A stretch of 64,000 nt of DNA from an uncultured Lachnospiraceae bacterium (GTDB lineage Bacteria > Bacillota > Clostridia > Lachnospirales > Lachnospiraceae), in NCBI GenBank assembly GCA_910585635.1, contig CAJUFE010000007.1, positions 1 to 64,000 on the forward strand. Reading direction: 5' to 3'. The position numbers and the translations under genes are program-made. The notes beneath the pieces are model-generated. The model had not been told where the DNA came from. It did not search any database and saw nothing but the letters and a program-made list of their open reading frames with translations. This document shows, piece by piece, positions 1 to 8,536 of the stretch (position 1 is its first letter; each line of letters opens with the position of its first letter).

Positions 1-843
1 AAGTGCCCTGGAGGGGCTTACGTTAGACCCCCATTTGAAATGGGGGTTGCTAATTAGTCGGATCACATTTGTATATAATTTTTGCTCCCCGGTCTCATTA
101 TTGATCGAAATGTCATAATATAACATCTGTACGATATCCAGATAGGTCTTATGTAAGGATTGGTATACAACCAGTCTATCTGCTGTCTCATAGTTGAAAT
201 GCAATGCGAAATATTCCAGATTATTTAGTGCCGCGCAGACAATGTCATTTTTAAAATATTCGATGACTTTATTCTGGTTGATCTTTCTGGCTTCGATCAT
301 CTTCTCCCCATCTTTGATGAATATCGGATCAGCAAGCACAGAGTCTTTTGAAAAGATCTCTGCGGACTCGATGATGATCTCAAGAAATCGATCAGAATGT
401 AGGATCTTGCGAAGCTGTTTTCTCTGTGTGGGATTGAAGTTCTTTTCCAACTCTTGGATATCGAAATCGTTCATTTCTTCTCGTTTCACATTATCCAAAA
501 TATCCAGGATACCAGACGTTCTGTAAACGTGACAGATGCACGTTATGTAACATAAGATATTATCTTTGTAGTAACCTGACAGATCGATCGCTTTTTGTAT
601 CCTGTTATTATGATATTGAGCGGCTTCTGTCTTTTTTGCTAAAGAATATTGCCAGACTCCTATGATCCCTCCCACCATCACGACAAAGGAGCATAGGATC
701 TGCATAAAAAAGTAAGTGTTTTCTAAGGCTGTTTTATTGGTAAAGATATCTTTGATCGAATGAACGCCATTTATCCAAAAAGATATGATCGATAGTGTTA
801 TAAAGGTACCAGCTATCATCACAGTATAGATCGATCTTTTCAT
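1..843 (-). CDS. Partial membrane-anchored protein of unknown function
   Basis: An open frame starts with ATG at 843 on the minus strand and runs off the left edge with 281 codons and no stop. The SD-like GAAGGAGCC lies upstream of the ATG. The protein begins MKRSIYTVMIAG and has two hydrophobic segments, about residues 6-22 and 47-66, followed by a long soluble region rich in charged residues and helices. Two N-terminal membrane helices plus a cytoplasmic helical domain is the layout of DUF4760-like proteins, but I do not claim that family. Base composition is far more AT-rich than in the neighbours, which suggests acquisition from elsewhere. The last codons in the window cross two short hairpins at 5-46, so the native end of the gene may have been disrupted there. 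Confidence 0.6.
   Translation of the reverse strand, partial: MKRSIYTVMIAGTFITLSIISFWINGVHSIKDIFTNKTALENTYFFMQILCSFVVMVGGIIGVWQYSLAKKTEAAQYHNNRIQKAIDLSGYYKDNILCYITCICHVYRTSGILDILDNVKREEMNDFDIQELEKNFNPTQRKQLRKILHSDRFLEIIIESAEIFSKDSVLADPIFIKDGEKMIEARKINQNKVIEYFKNDIVCAALNNLEYFALHFNYETADRLVVYQSLHKTYLDIVQMLYYDISINNETGEQKLYTNVIRLISNPHFKWGSNVSPSRAL
5..46. repeat. Two adjacent short hairpins at the window edge, possible mobile element end
   Basis: The sequence at 28-46 is a perfect inverted repeat CCCCCATTT-G-AAATGGGGG. Next to it GCCC (5-8) can pair with GGGC (14-17). Paired subterminal hairpins of this kind occur at the ends of IS200/IS605-type elements. The rest of any such element would lie outside the window, so this is a suggestion only. 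Confidence 0.3.
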
Positions 844-1012
844 TTGTAAGTTGGCTCCTTCTTCTTGTTTTCCTTAATTTTACATCTATGTCAGCCTGAT
901 TGCAATAGTATTTTGATCATTTTAGGTTTTTGACCTTGTATTTTGTGTAGATCTCACAAAATCTCAAAAAGGCATAACTTCCTCTTGCATCCACTTCCAA
1001 AAGCATGTACAA

Positions 1013-1058
1013 TGTATACAACTATTAAATTTTGTATACTAATATAAAATATTGTATG
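1013..1058 (+). promoter_or_regulatory. Promoter/operator region of pfp
   Basis: TGTATACAA (1013-1021) and TTGTATACT (1032-1040) form an inverted repeat with a 10-base gap, and a third half-site TTGTATGC lies at 1051-1058. A possible -10 TATACT (1035-1040) overlaps the second arm, with only a weak -35 (ATGTAT, 1012-1017). The AT-rich dyad next to a start site looks like an operator, but no regulator is identifiable. The SD GGAGG for pfp is at 1072-1076. Confidence 0.4.
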
Positions 1059-1083
1059 CAAACAAGAACATGGAGGTATTCTT

Positions 1084-2334
1084 ATGGGAGCAGTTACAGG
1101 TAATGTGATCGTAGGACAATCTGGGGGACCTACGGCAGTGATCAATTCCAGTCTTGTGGGGGTCTACAAGACCGCGAAGGACAGGGGGGCAGCGAAGGTC
1201 TACGGGATGGTCCACGGGATCCAGGGGCTTTTGGAGGAGCGCTATGTGGACTTAGACAAGCACATCAAGAACGATCTGGACATCGAGCTGTTAAAGCGCA
1301 CGCCCTCCGCCTATCTGGGCTCCTGCCGTTTCAAGCTGCCCGAGATCAGCCAGGACCGGGAGACCTATGATAAGATCTTCGCGATCTTAGACAAGCTGGA
1401 GATCGAGTATTTCTTCTATATCGGCGGCAATGATTCCATGGACACGATCAAGAAGCTTTCCGACTATGCCCTGCTGAACGGCAGCCATATCCGCTTCATG
1501 GGCGTGCCCAAGACGATCGACAACGATCTGGCGGTCACCGACCACACCCCAGGCTACGGCAGCGCGGCCAAATACATCGGCGCGATCACCAAGGAGGTGA
1601 TCCGGGACGGCTTAGTCTACGACCAGCAAAATGTGACCATCTTAGAGATCATGGGCCGGAACGCAGGCTGGCTCACCGGCGCGGCCGCCCTGGCCAGGTG
1701 CGAGGATTGTCCAGGACCGGACATGATCTTCCTGCCGGAGATCCCCTTTGACGTGGACCAGTTCATGAAGAAGGTGGCCGATCTCCATAAGAGGAAAAAG
1801 TCGGTGGTGGTGGCGGTCTCCGAGGGCGTGCGGACCGCGGACGGCAAGTATGTCTGCGAGCTGACCGACGGGATCGATTTCGTGGATGCCTTCGGCCATA
1901 AGCAGCTGACCGGCACGGCCAGATACTTAGCGGAGAAGATCAACCGGGAGGTAGGCTGCAAGACCCGGGCGATCGAGTTCAACTCCCTGCAGCGATGCGC
2001 TTCCCACATCGTGTCCAGGGTGGACATCACCGAGGCCTTCCAGGTAGGCGGCGCGGCGGTAAAGGCCGCTCACGAAGGAGAGACCGGGAAGATGATCATC
2101 TTAAAGCGTGTCTCCGACGACCCCTACATCTGCGTCACCGATATCTACGACGTCCATAAGATCGCCAATGTAGAGAAAAAGGTGCCCAGAGAGTGGATCA
2201 ATGGAGAAGGCGACTTCGTGACCCCGGAGTTCGTGAACTATATCAAGCCCCTGATCCAGGCCGAGCTGACCCCGATCATGACCGACGGCCTCCCCAGACA
2301 CCTGTACTATACGGATATCGAAGGAGAGGTTTGA
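1084..2334 (+). CDS. pfp: 6-phosphofructokinase, probably diphosphate-dependent
   Basis: This 416-residue protein phosphorylates fructose 6-phosphate to fructose 1,6-bisphosphate in the cytoplasm; the PPi-dependent type is reversible and serves glycolysis and gluconeogenesis. Family motifs are GGNDS at residues 114-118, PKTIDND at 142-148 and MGRNAGWL at 190-197. The lysine in PKTIDND, where ATP enzymes usually have PGTIDND, and GGNDS in place of GGDGS point to diphosphate as phosphoryl donor. The ATG is preceded by GGAGG at 7 bases. It is followed by a long intergenic region before purL and appears to be a single-gene unit. Donor specificity is inferred from motifs and is not certain. Confidence 0.9.
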   Translation: MGAVTGNVIVGQSGGPTAVINSSLVGVYKTAKDRGAAKVYGMVHGIQGLLEERYVDLDKHIKNDLDIELLKRTPSAYLGSCRFKLPEISQDRETYDKIFAILDKLEIEYFFYIGGNDSMDTIKKLSDYALLNGSHIRFMGVPKTIDNDLAVTDHTPGYGSAAKYIGAITKEVIRDGLVYDQQNVTILEIMGRNAGWLTGAAALARCEDCPGPDMIFLPEIPFDVDQFMKKVADLHKRKKSVVVAVSEGVRTADGKYVCELTDGIDFVDAFGHKQLTGTARYLAEKINREVGCKTRAIEFNSLQRCASHIVSRVDITEAFQVGGAAVKAAHEGETGKMIILKRVSDDPYICVTDIYDVHKIANVEKKVPREWINGEGDFVTPEFVNYIKPLIQAELTPIMTDGLPRHLYYTDIEGEV

Positions 2335-2370
2335 TCACATATACTTATAAATGATATAAAGTATATTAAT

Positions 2371-2442
2371 TTTACTAATCGATAAGCCTTGTGCTATGAT
2401 AAGGGCAGAGGACCGGCAGGACAGCCGGTATCTGTCCTTTTT
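2371..2442 (+). promoter_or_regulatory. Promoter and candidate transcription attenuator of purL
   Basis: An extended -10 TGCTATGAT ends at 2400, with TTTACT (2371-2376) as a possible -35. About 12 bases after the expected start, GGACAG (2419-2424) pairs with CTGTCC (2432-2437), followed by TTTTT (2438-2442), a compact intrinsic terminator. The bases ACCGGC (2412-2417) and GCCGGT (2424-2429) form an alternative 6-bp stem with loop AGGACA. The two stems share bases 2419-2424 and cannot coexist, which is the layout of a terminator/antiterminator switch. The rest of the 437-base gap before purL holds a GC hairpin (CCGCCGG 2522-2528 with CCGGCGG 2534-2540) and a dispersed hairpin repeat. Confidence 0.5.
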
Positions 2443-2580
2443 CGATGTGCACTTTTTGTGACCGGGCGTCTGGGAGCGCTGTTGGCGTCAAAGGACCCAT
2501 CATCAACATGTCGATCGACCGCCGCCGGACCATCCGGCGGGACCGTATCTGTCCATGCGTTACTATTCACACCCAATGTC

Positions 2581-2707
2581 AGTTAAAGTAGTGAAGGGAG
2601 GGGCCTGTCACAAAAGGAACCCCGTTTTTTCTCGGAGCGAGAGCGCGGTGACGTTGTGACAGGTCCCTCCCGGAGCGGACCCTCTGGCAAACCTGTGAAA
2701 AGTAACG
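2581..2707 (+). repeat. Dispersed hairpin repeat, copy A (short form)
   Basis: GGGAGGGGCCTGTCACAA (2596-2613) pairs with TTGTGACAGGTCCCTCCC (2654-2671), 17 of 18 positions. The loop carries GGAGCGAGAGCGCGGTGACG. The left flank AGTTAAAGTAG (2581-2591) and the right flank with GGAGCGGACCCTCTGGC ending in GTGAAAAGTAACG recur in other copies. Compared with copy C in reverse orientation, this copy lacks the inner nested hairpin. Confidence 0.8.
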
Positions 2708-2771
2708 TCCATGCTGCCTGACCTGCGGCCCTGCGGTCAGCGGCGTATCTCGTATAAGGAGGAAATGCCAT

Positions 2772-5700
2772 ATGGGCGTAAAACGGATCTTTGTAGAAAA
2801 GAAACCTGATTTCGCAGTCCGAGCAAAAGAGCTGAAGGAGAGCATCGCAAGCTATCTGGGCATCGACCGTGTGACCGGTGTCCGCGTCCTGATCCGTTAT
2901 GACATCGAGGATCTGTCGGAGGAGACGTATGCACGGGCCTTGACCACGATCTTCTCGGAGCCGCCGGTGGATGTGCTCTATGAGGAGAGCTTTCCGAAAG
3001 AAGAAGGCGACCGGACATTTTCTGTGGAATACCTCCCGGGGCAGTTCGACCAGCGGGCGGATTCGGCTGAACAGTGCGTGAAGCTTTTAAAGGAAGATGA
3101 GGAGCCTGTGATCCGCTCGGCCACCACCTATGTGCTCTCCGGTCCGATCACCGAGGAGCAGTTCGCGGCGGTGAAGGCCTTCTGCATCAACCCGGTGGAT
3201 TCCAGGGAGGCTTCTGCTAAAAAGCCGGAGACCCTGGCCACGGTGTTCGAGACGCCAAAGGATGTGGCGGTCTTCACGGGTTTCCGTGCCATGGAGGAGG
3301 ATGCGTTAAAGGAGCTGTACGGATCGTTGAACCTGGCCATGACCTTTAAGGATCTGCAGCATATCCAGACATATTATAGGAAGGAAGAGGACCGGGATCC
3401 TACGGTGACGGAGATCCGGGTGCTGGATACCTATTGGTCCGACCATTGCCGGCACACCACCTTTTCCACCGAGCTAAAGAACGTGACCTTTACCGAGGGG
3501 GATCTTCAGGGACCGATCAAGGAGACCTATGAGCAGTATCTGGCAGACCGTAAGGCCCTCTACGGCGACCGGAAGGACAAGTTCGTCTGCCTGATGGATC
3601 TGGCGCTCATGGGCATGAAGAAGCTGCGGGCAGAGGGCAGGCTGGAGGACTTAGAGGAGTCCGAGGAGATCAATGCCTGTTCCATCGTGGTGCCGGTGAC
3701 GATCGACGGGGTGGAGGAAGAGTGGCTGGTGAACTTTAAGAATGAGACCCACAACCATCCCACGGAGATCGAGCCCTTCGGCGGCGCGGCCACCTGTCTG
3801 GGCGGCGCGATCCGGGATCCCCTATCGGGCCGGACCTATGTGTACCAGGCTATGCGGGTCACCGGCGCGGCGGACCCCACCAAGCCTTTAGGGGAGACCC
3901 TCCACGGAAAGCTCCCCCAGCGGAAGATCGTGACCGAGGCGGCGGAAGGCTACAGCTCCTACGGGAACCAGATCGGGCTGGCCACCGGCTATGTGAAGGA
4001 GGTCTATCATCCGGGCTATGGGGCCAAGCGGATGGAGATCGGCGCGGTCATGGGGGCCGCTCCCAGAAAGGCGGTGATCCGCGCCACCTCCGACCCGGGG
4101 GATATCATCATCCTGCTGGGGGGCCGTACCGGCCGGGACGGCATCGGCGGGGCCACCGGCTCCTCCAAGGTCCACACAGAGGCTTCAATAGAGGTGTGCG
4201 GCGCTGAGGTGCAAAAAGGGAATGCCCCCACCGAGCGGAAGATCCAGCGGATGTTCCGCCGCCCCGAGGTCTCCCGCCTGATCAAGAAGTGCAATGACTT
4301 CGGCGCCGGCGGCGTGGCCGTGGCAATCGGGGAGCTGGCGGCCGGCCTGGATATCGACCTGGACAAGGTCCCGAAAAAGTACGCGGGCCTGGACGGCACC
4401 GAGATCGCAATATCGGAGTCCCAGGAGCGGATGGCCGTGGTGGTGGATCCGAAGGACGTGGAGCCCTTCTTAGCGCTGGCAGGGGAGGAGAACTTAGAGG
4501 CAGTCGCCGTGGCCAAGGTGACGGAGAGCCCCCGTCTGGTGATGCATTGGCGAGGGAAGACCATCGTGGACTTGAGCCGGGCGTTCCTGGATACCAATGG
4601 GGCCCACCAGGAGGCGGAGGTCATCCTGCTGACCCCATCTAAGGAGGGGAGTCTTTTTGCCCGGAGAGAAGTGGGGGATGTGCGCAGGGAATGGCTGGAT
4701 ATGTTGGCTTCCTTAGGGGTCTGCTCCCAGAAGGGCCTGGTGGAGCGGTTCGACAGCTCGATCGGCGCGGGCAGCGTGCTGATGCCCTACGGCGGGAAGT
4801 ACCAGCTCACCGAGACCCAGGCCATGGTGGCGAAGCTCCCGGTGTTAAAGGGCCGCACCGATACGGTCACCATGATGAGCTACGGCTTCGATCCCTACCT
4901 GTCCAGCTGGAGCCCCTATCACGGCGCCATCTACGCGGTGGTCTCCTCAGTGGCCAAGATCGTGGCGGCAGGCGGCGATCCCGGCAAGATCCGCTTCACC
5001 TTCCAGGAATATTTCCAGCGGATGACGGCGGATCCCACCCGCTGGAGCCAGCCCTTCTCTGCTCTTTTAGGGGCCTATAAAGCCCAGCTCGGGTTCGGGC
5101 TCCCCTCGATCGGCGGGAAGGATTCCATGTCCGGCACCTTTGACGACCGGGAGCACGGCGAGATCAATGTGCCGCCCACCCTGGTCTCCTTTGCGGTGGA
5201 TGTGGCCAGCGAAAAGACCATCATCACCCCGGAGCTTAAAAAGGCGGGCAGCAAGCTGGTGCTCTTTAAGGTTGTACGGGACGGCGACGACCTGCCGGAC
5301 TTCACCGCGCTGATGGAGGGCTATCAAAAGCTCCACGCCGATATCGCGGCAGGGCGGATCATCTCTGCCTATGCGGTGGAAGGCCATGGCCTGGCGGAAG
5401 CGGTCAGCAAGATGGCCTTCGGCAACAAGCTGGGCGTGCGGATCGAGCATTCCGTAGATCCTAGGGACCTTTTTGCGGTAGACTGGGGCTCCATCCTCTG
5501 CGAGGTGCCGGAGGAGAAAGCCGGTGCGCTTTCCATCCCCTACACCCTGGTGGGCCAGGTCACCGGCTCCGACCGTTTCGAGCACGGGGCGGCATCCCTG
5601 ACCATAGAAGACGCCTTAACGGTCTGGACCGGCACATTGGAGGGCGTATTCCCCACCCGGTCCGGCGTGGAGCAGAGTGCGGTCCCCCAGGAGGTGTATA

Positions 5701-6542
5701 GGGCAGAGCCGGAGAGCATCTATGTCTGCGGCCACAAGCTGGCCAAGCCCCGCGTGTTCATCCCGGTATTCCCAGGCACCAACTGCGAATACGACAGCCG
5801 GAAGGCATTTGAGAGGGCCGGCGCGGTGGTGGAGACCAAGGTGTTCAGGAACCTTTCCGCCCAGGATATCCGGGATTCGGTGGAGGTCTATGAAAAGGAG
5901 ATCGAGAAGGCCCAGATCGTCATGTTCCCCGGCGGCTTCTCCGCAGGGGACGAGCCGGAAGGCTCCGCCAAGTTCTTCGCGGCGGTCTTTCGGAACGAAG
6001 CCATCAAGGAGGCGGTCCAGAAGCTCCTAAATGAGCGGGACGGCCTGATGCTGGGGATCTGCAACGGCTTCCAGGCACTGATCAAGCTGGGGCTGGTGCC
6101 GGAGGGGACGATCTGTGGACAGCGCACCGACTCCCCCACCCTGGCCATGAACACGATCGGCCGCCATATCTCCAAGATGGTCTACACTAAGGTGGTCACC
6201 AACAAGTCGCCTTGGCTGGCTGGCGCAGAGCTTGGCGGTGTCTACTGCACGCCCGCCTCCCACGGCGAGGGCCGCTTCGTGGCGGACGACGCCTGGCTGA
6301 AGAAGCTCTTTGCCAACGGCCAGGTAGCCACCCAGTACGTGGACGATAAGGGCCAGGCCACCATGGACGAGTACTGGAACCCCAACGGCTCCTACATGGC
6401 CATCGAAGGCATCACCAGCCCAGACGGCCGGATCTTAGGCAAGATGGCCCACTGCGAACGCCGCGGCGAGGGCGTGGCGGTGAACATCTACGGGGAACAG
6501 GATATGAAGCTCTTTGAGTCCGGTGTGAGGTATTTCCAGTAA
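2772..6542 (+). CDS. purL: Phosphoribosylformylglycinamidine synthase, single-chain type
   Basis: This 1256-residue enzyme converts FGAR, glutamine and ATP to FGAM in de novo purine synthesis. It has the full-length architecture: N-terminal PurS-like region, two AIRS-type synthetase halves (ETHNHPTEIEPF near residue 325) and a C-terminal class I glutaminase. In the glutaminase, the nucleophile is Cys1097 in GICNG and the His is 1164 in HGEGRF. AAGGAGGAAATG supplies the SD for the ATG at 2772. The length is normal for the large form, so no PurQ or PurS partner is needed, and none lies nearby. It stands alone, preceded by a probable attenuator and a hairpin repeat, so purine-responsive control at the RNA level is plausible. 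Confidence 0.97.
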   Translation: MGVKRIFVEKKPDFAVRAKELKESIASYLGIDRVTGVRVLIRYDIEDLSEETYARALTTIFSEPPVDVLYEESFPKEEGDRTFSVEYLPGQFDQRADSAEQCVKLLKEDEEPVIRSATTYVLSGPITEEQFAAVKAFCINPVDSREASAKKPETLATVFETPKDVAVFTGFRAMEEDALKELYGSLNLAMTFKDLQHIQTYYRKEEDRDPTVTEIRVLDTYWSDHCRHTTFSTELKNVTFTEGDLQGPIKETYEQYLADRKALYGDRKDKFVCLMDLALMGMKKLRAEGRLEDLEESEEINACSIVVPVTIDGVEEEWLVNFKNETHNHPTEIEPFGGAATCLGGAIRDPLSGRTYVYQAMRVTGAADPTKPLGETLHGKLPQRKIVTEAAEGYSSYGNQIGLATGYVKEVYHPGYGAKRMEIGAVMGAAPRKAVIRATSDPGDIIILLGGRTGRDGIGGATGSSKVHTEASIEVCGAEVQKGNAPTERKIQRMFRRPEVSRLIKKCNDFGAGGVAVAIGELAAGLDIDLDKVPKKYAGLDGTEIAISESQERMAVVVDPKDVEPFLALAGEENLEAVAVAKVTESPRLVMHWRGKTIVDLSRAFLDTNGAHQEAEVILLTPSKEGSLFARREVGDVRREWLDMLASLGVCSQKGLVERFDSSIGAGSVLMPYGGKYQLTETQAMVAKLPVLKGRTDTVTMMSYGFDPYLSSWSPYHGAIYAVVSSVAKIVAAGGDPGKIRFTFQEYFQRMTADPTRWSQPFSALLGAYKAQLGFGLPSIGGKDSMSGTFDDREHGEINVPPTLVSFAVDVASEKTIITPELKKAGSKLVLFKVVRDGDDLPDFTALMEGYQKLHADIAAGRIISAYAVEGHGLAEAVSKMAFGNKLGVRIEHSVDPRDLFAVDWGSILCEVPEEKAGALSIPYTLVGQVTGSDRFEHGAASLTIEDALTVWTGTLEGVFPTRSGVEQSAVPQEVYRAEPESIYVCGHKLAKPRVFIPVFPGTNCEYDSRKAFERAGAVVETKVFRNLSAQDIRDSVEVYEKEIEKAQIVMFPGGFSAGDEPEGSAKFFAAVFRNEAIKEAVQKLLNERDGLMLGICNGFQALIKLGLVPEGTICGQRTDSPTLAMNTIGRHISKMVYTKVVTNKSPWLAGAELGGVYCTPASHGEGRFVADDAWLKKLFANGQVATQYVDDKGQATMDEYWNPNGSYMAIEGITSPDGRILGKMAHCERRGEGVAVNIYGEQDMKLFESGVRYFQ

Positions 6543-6718
6543 GACGAAGAGGAGACCACTAAAAAAGACGGGAAGATCCAAGGGACCATCCATCGGTTTT
6601 TGATCGTGGCTAAGAAGTAGGTTTTGAGAGGGCCTTATCCAACGTGGGTAGGGTCCTCCTTCCTATATCAAGAGTAGGATGTGTCGCTACTTTACTATAC
6701 TTAGGCTATCCGATAACA

Positions 6719-6857
6719 TAGCGGAGGGAGGGGGATAGCATGTACTGGGACCCTAGCGGAACGTCGGTGCTTGGCGAGGTCTTTTCGAGCCTAGCATCCG
6801 TTACGTTCCGGTCGGAGCGAGAGCGCGTCCCAATACATGCTATCCCCCTCCCTCCGC
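6719..6857 (+). repeat. Dispersed hairpin repeat, copy B (divergent arms)
   Basis: The 31-base arms 6721-6751 and 6827-6857 match at 30 of 31 positions. Both begin or end with the GGGAGGG core, but the next part of the arm (GATAGCATGTA) differs from every other copy and has changed on both sides. A nested pair CGGAACGT/ACGTTCCG sits inside. The loop shares GGTGCTTGGCGAGGTCTTTT and CGGAGCGAGAGCG with copies E and F. The 485-base gap 6543-7027 also holds a weak hairpin near 6630-6660, with nothing else evident before the next promoter. Confidence 0.8.
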
Positions 6858-6914
6858 GGGCTTCTTGGAAAATGTCCATACCTGGCAGATCCATCCCCGC
6901 CCCCTACATTTCTC

Positions 6915-6943
6915 TTGACAGATCACCTAAAATGCGATATGAT
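6915..6943 (+). promoter_or_regulatory. Sigma-A type promoter of the aspartate kinase gene
   Basis: TTGACA (6915-6920), a 17-base spacer and TATGAT (6938-6943). The leader to the ATG at 7028 is only about 80 bases, too short for a lysine riboswitch, and none is visible. Confidence 0.8.
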
Positions 6944-7027
6944 CATCTCCATGTCAAGATCGGACGAGGACTCTGCCCAGCGCACGTCCCTCCGTCCATA
7001 AAACCACAGGGCTTGAGGTGAAAGATC

Positions 7028-8347
7028 ATGAAAAAGGTTGTGAAGTTTGGGGGCAGCTCTCTGGCCAGCGCGAGGCAGTTCAAGAAGGTGGGCGAGATCA
7101 TCCGCGCAGACAAGGCCAGGCGATATGTGGTCCCTTCCGCCCCGGGAAAACGGAATGATAAGGACGACAAGGTCACAGACCTCCTATACCAGTGCTATGA
7201 CGCGGCTTCGGAAGGACGGAGCTATAAGAAGATCCTGGAGAAGATCAAGGGCCGCTATGAGGAGATCGTGGACGGCCTGGGTGTGAACATGAGCCTGGAC
7301 CCGGCATTTGAGTCCATCGAGGAAAACTTCTTAAATAAAGCCGGGAGAGATTACGCCGCCTCCAGAGGCGAGTACTTGAACGGCGTGATCATGGCCGCCT
7401 ATCTGGGTTACACCTTTATCGACGCGGCGGAGGTGATCTTTTTCGACGACGCAGGGAATTTTGACGCGGAGGGCACCGATAAGGAGCTCAGCGAGCGTTT
7501 AGAGCATATCGAGAGGGCCATCATCCCCGGCTTTTACGGATCCCGGCATGACGGGACCATCCAGACCTTTTCCAGAGGAGGCTCCGATGTGACCGGTTCG
7601 ATCGTGGCCAAGGCGATCCACGCGGACATGTACGAGAACTGGACCGATGTCTCAGGCTTTTTGGTGGCCGATCCCAGGATCATCAAGCAGCCGGAGGTGA
7701 TCGAGACCATCACCTACAAGGAGCTGAGAGAGCTGGCTTACATGGGCGCAGGCGTCCTCCACGAGGATGCGATCTTCCCGGTGCGCAAGGAGGGCATCCC
7801 GATCAATATCCGCAACACCAACCGCCCGGAGGATAAGGGGACCCTGATCGTGGAGACCACGGTCCGCAAGCCCCGCTATACCATCACCGGGATCGCCGGG
7901 AAAAAGGGCTTCTGTTCGATCAACATCGAAAAAGCCATGATGAACGCGGAAGTGGGCTTCGGCCGGAAGGTCCTGCAGGTCTTTGAGGACTATGGCATCT
8001 CCTTTGAGCACATGCCCTCCGGCATCGATACCATGACCGTCCTGGTCCATCAGTCTGAATTTGAAGAATACGAGCAGTCCGTGATCGCCGGGATCCACCG
8101 GGCGGTGGAGCCGGACTTCGTGGAGATGGAATCCGACCTGGCCCTGATCGCTGTAGTGGGCCGCGGCATGAAGGCTTCCCGCGGTACCGCAGGCCGCATC
8201 TTCTCCGCCCTGGCCCATGCCCGGATCAATGTCAAGATGATCGATCAGGGCTCCAGTGAGCTGAACATCATCATCGGCGTCAAGAACGCGGACTTCGAGG
8301 CCGCCATCAAGGCGATCTACGATATCTTCGTCATGGCTGAGATGTGA
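7028..8347 (+). CDS. Aspartate kinase (monofunctional)
   Basis: This 439-residue enzyme phosphorylates L-aspartate, the first step to lysine/diaminopimelate, threonine and methionine. The N-terminal kinase motif KFGGSS is at residues 6-11, and SRGGSDVTGS and the long kinase domain follow to about residue 290. The C-terminal part has two ACT domains (TITGIAGKKGF and LIAVVGRGMKAS regions), which normally bind feedback amino acids. It is a single-gene unit with its own strong promoter. The feeding pathway is completed in this window by dapF and dapL. Which isozyme (lysC, metL or thrA type) cannot be decided from the sequence alone, so no symbol is given. Confidence 0.93.
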   Translation: MKKVVKFGGSSLASARQFKKVGEIIRADKARRYVVPSAPGKRNDKDDKVTDLLYQCYDAASEGRSYKKILEKIKGRYEEIVDGLGVNMSLDPAFESIEENFLNKAGRDYAASRGEYLNGVIMAAYLGYTFIDAAEVIFFDDAGNFDAEGTDKELSERLEHIERAIIPGFYGSRHDGTIQTFSRGGSDVTGSIVAKAIHADMYENWTDVSGFLVADPRIIKQPEVIETITYKELRELAYMGAGVLHEDAIFPVRKEGIPINIRNTNRPEDKGTLIVETTVRKPRYTITGIAGKKGFCSINIEKAMMNAEVGFGRKVLQVFEDYGISFEHMPSGIDTMTVLVHQSEFEEYEQSVIAGIHRAVEPDFVEMESDLALIAVVGRGMKASRGTAGRIFSALAHARINVKMIDQGSSELNIIIGVKNADFEAAIKAIYDIFVMAEM

Positions 8348-8354
8348 TGCCGTC

Positions 8355-8383
8355 GTAACAGTTCAGGGTATCTGAACTGTTAC
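8355..8383. repeat. Palindromic repeat, second family, copy 1
   Basis: GTAACAGTTCAG and CTGAACTGTTAC form a perfect 12-bp stem around the loop GGTAT just after the aspartate kinase stop codon. A near-identical palindrome lies at 60194-60223. There is no U-run, so it is not an ordinary terminator, though it could stabilise a 3' end. The right flank TACTTTTCACAG is the complement of a flank found beside the large hairpin repeats. Confidence 0.7.
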
Positions 8384-8422
8384 ATGCCGTCGGTACTTTT
8401 CACAGTTTTTTTACCGCCCCCC

Positions 8423-8511
8423 TTCCACTTTCTGTCATTTTGTGCTATGATGAAAGAACCAGAAAGTTCGTGGTAAAACTAGAGAGCAGACCTGCATGAG
8501 CAGGCACTTTC
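8423..8511 (+). promoter_or_regulatory. Promoter and structured leader of the polyphosphate:AMP phosphotransferase gene
   Basis: An extended -10 TGCTATGAT ends at 8451 with a weak -35 (TTCCAC, 8423-8428). The leader can fold with GAAAGT (8462-8467) against ACTTTC (8506-8511), enclosing CCTGC-ATGA-GCAGG (8491-8504). I cannot match this to a known riboswitch class. Confidence 0.45.
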
Positions 8512-8536
8512 CAGGAGCCTAAAGGAGGAGGAGCAC

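Noticed and set aside
4016..4624. Long minus-strand open frame of 202 codons inside purL
   Set aside because: It is antisense to conserved PurL motifs and arises from GC-rich codon bias. No SD or family match.
6943..7027. Lysine riboswitch ahead of aspartate kinase
   Set aside because: The leader from the promoter is only about 80 bases and lacks the multi-helix core expected for that riboswitch.
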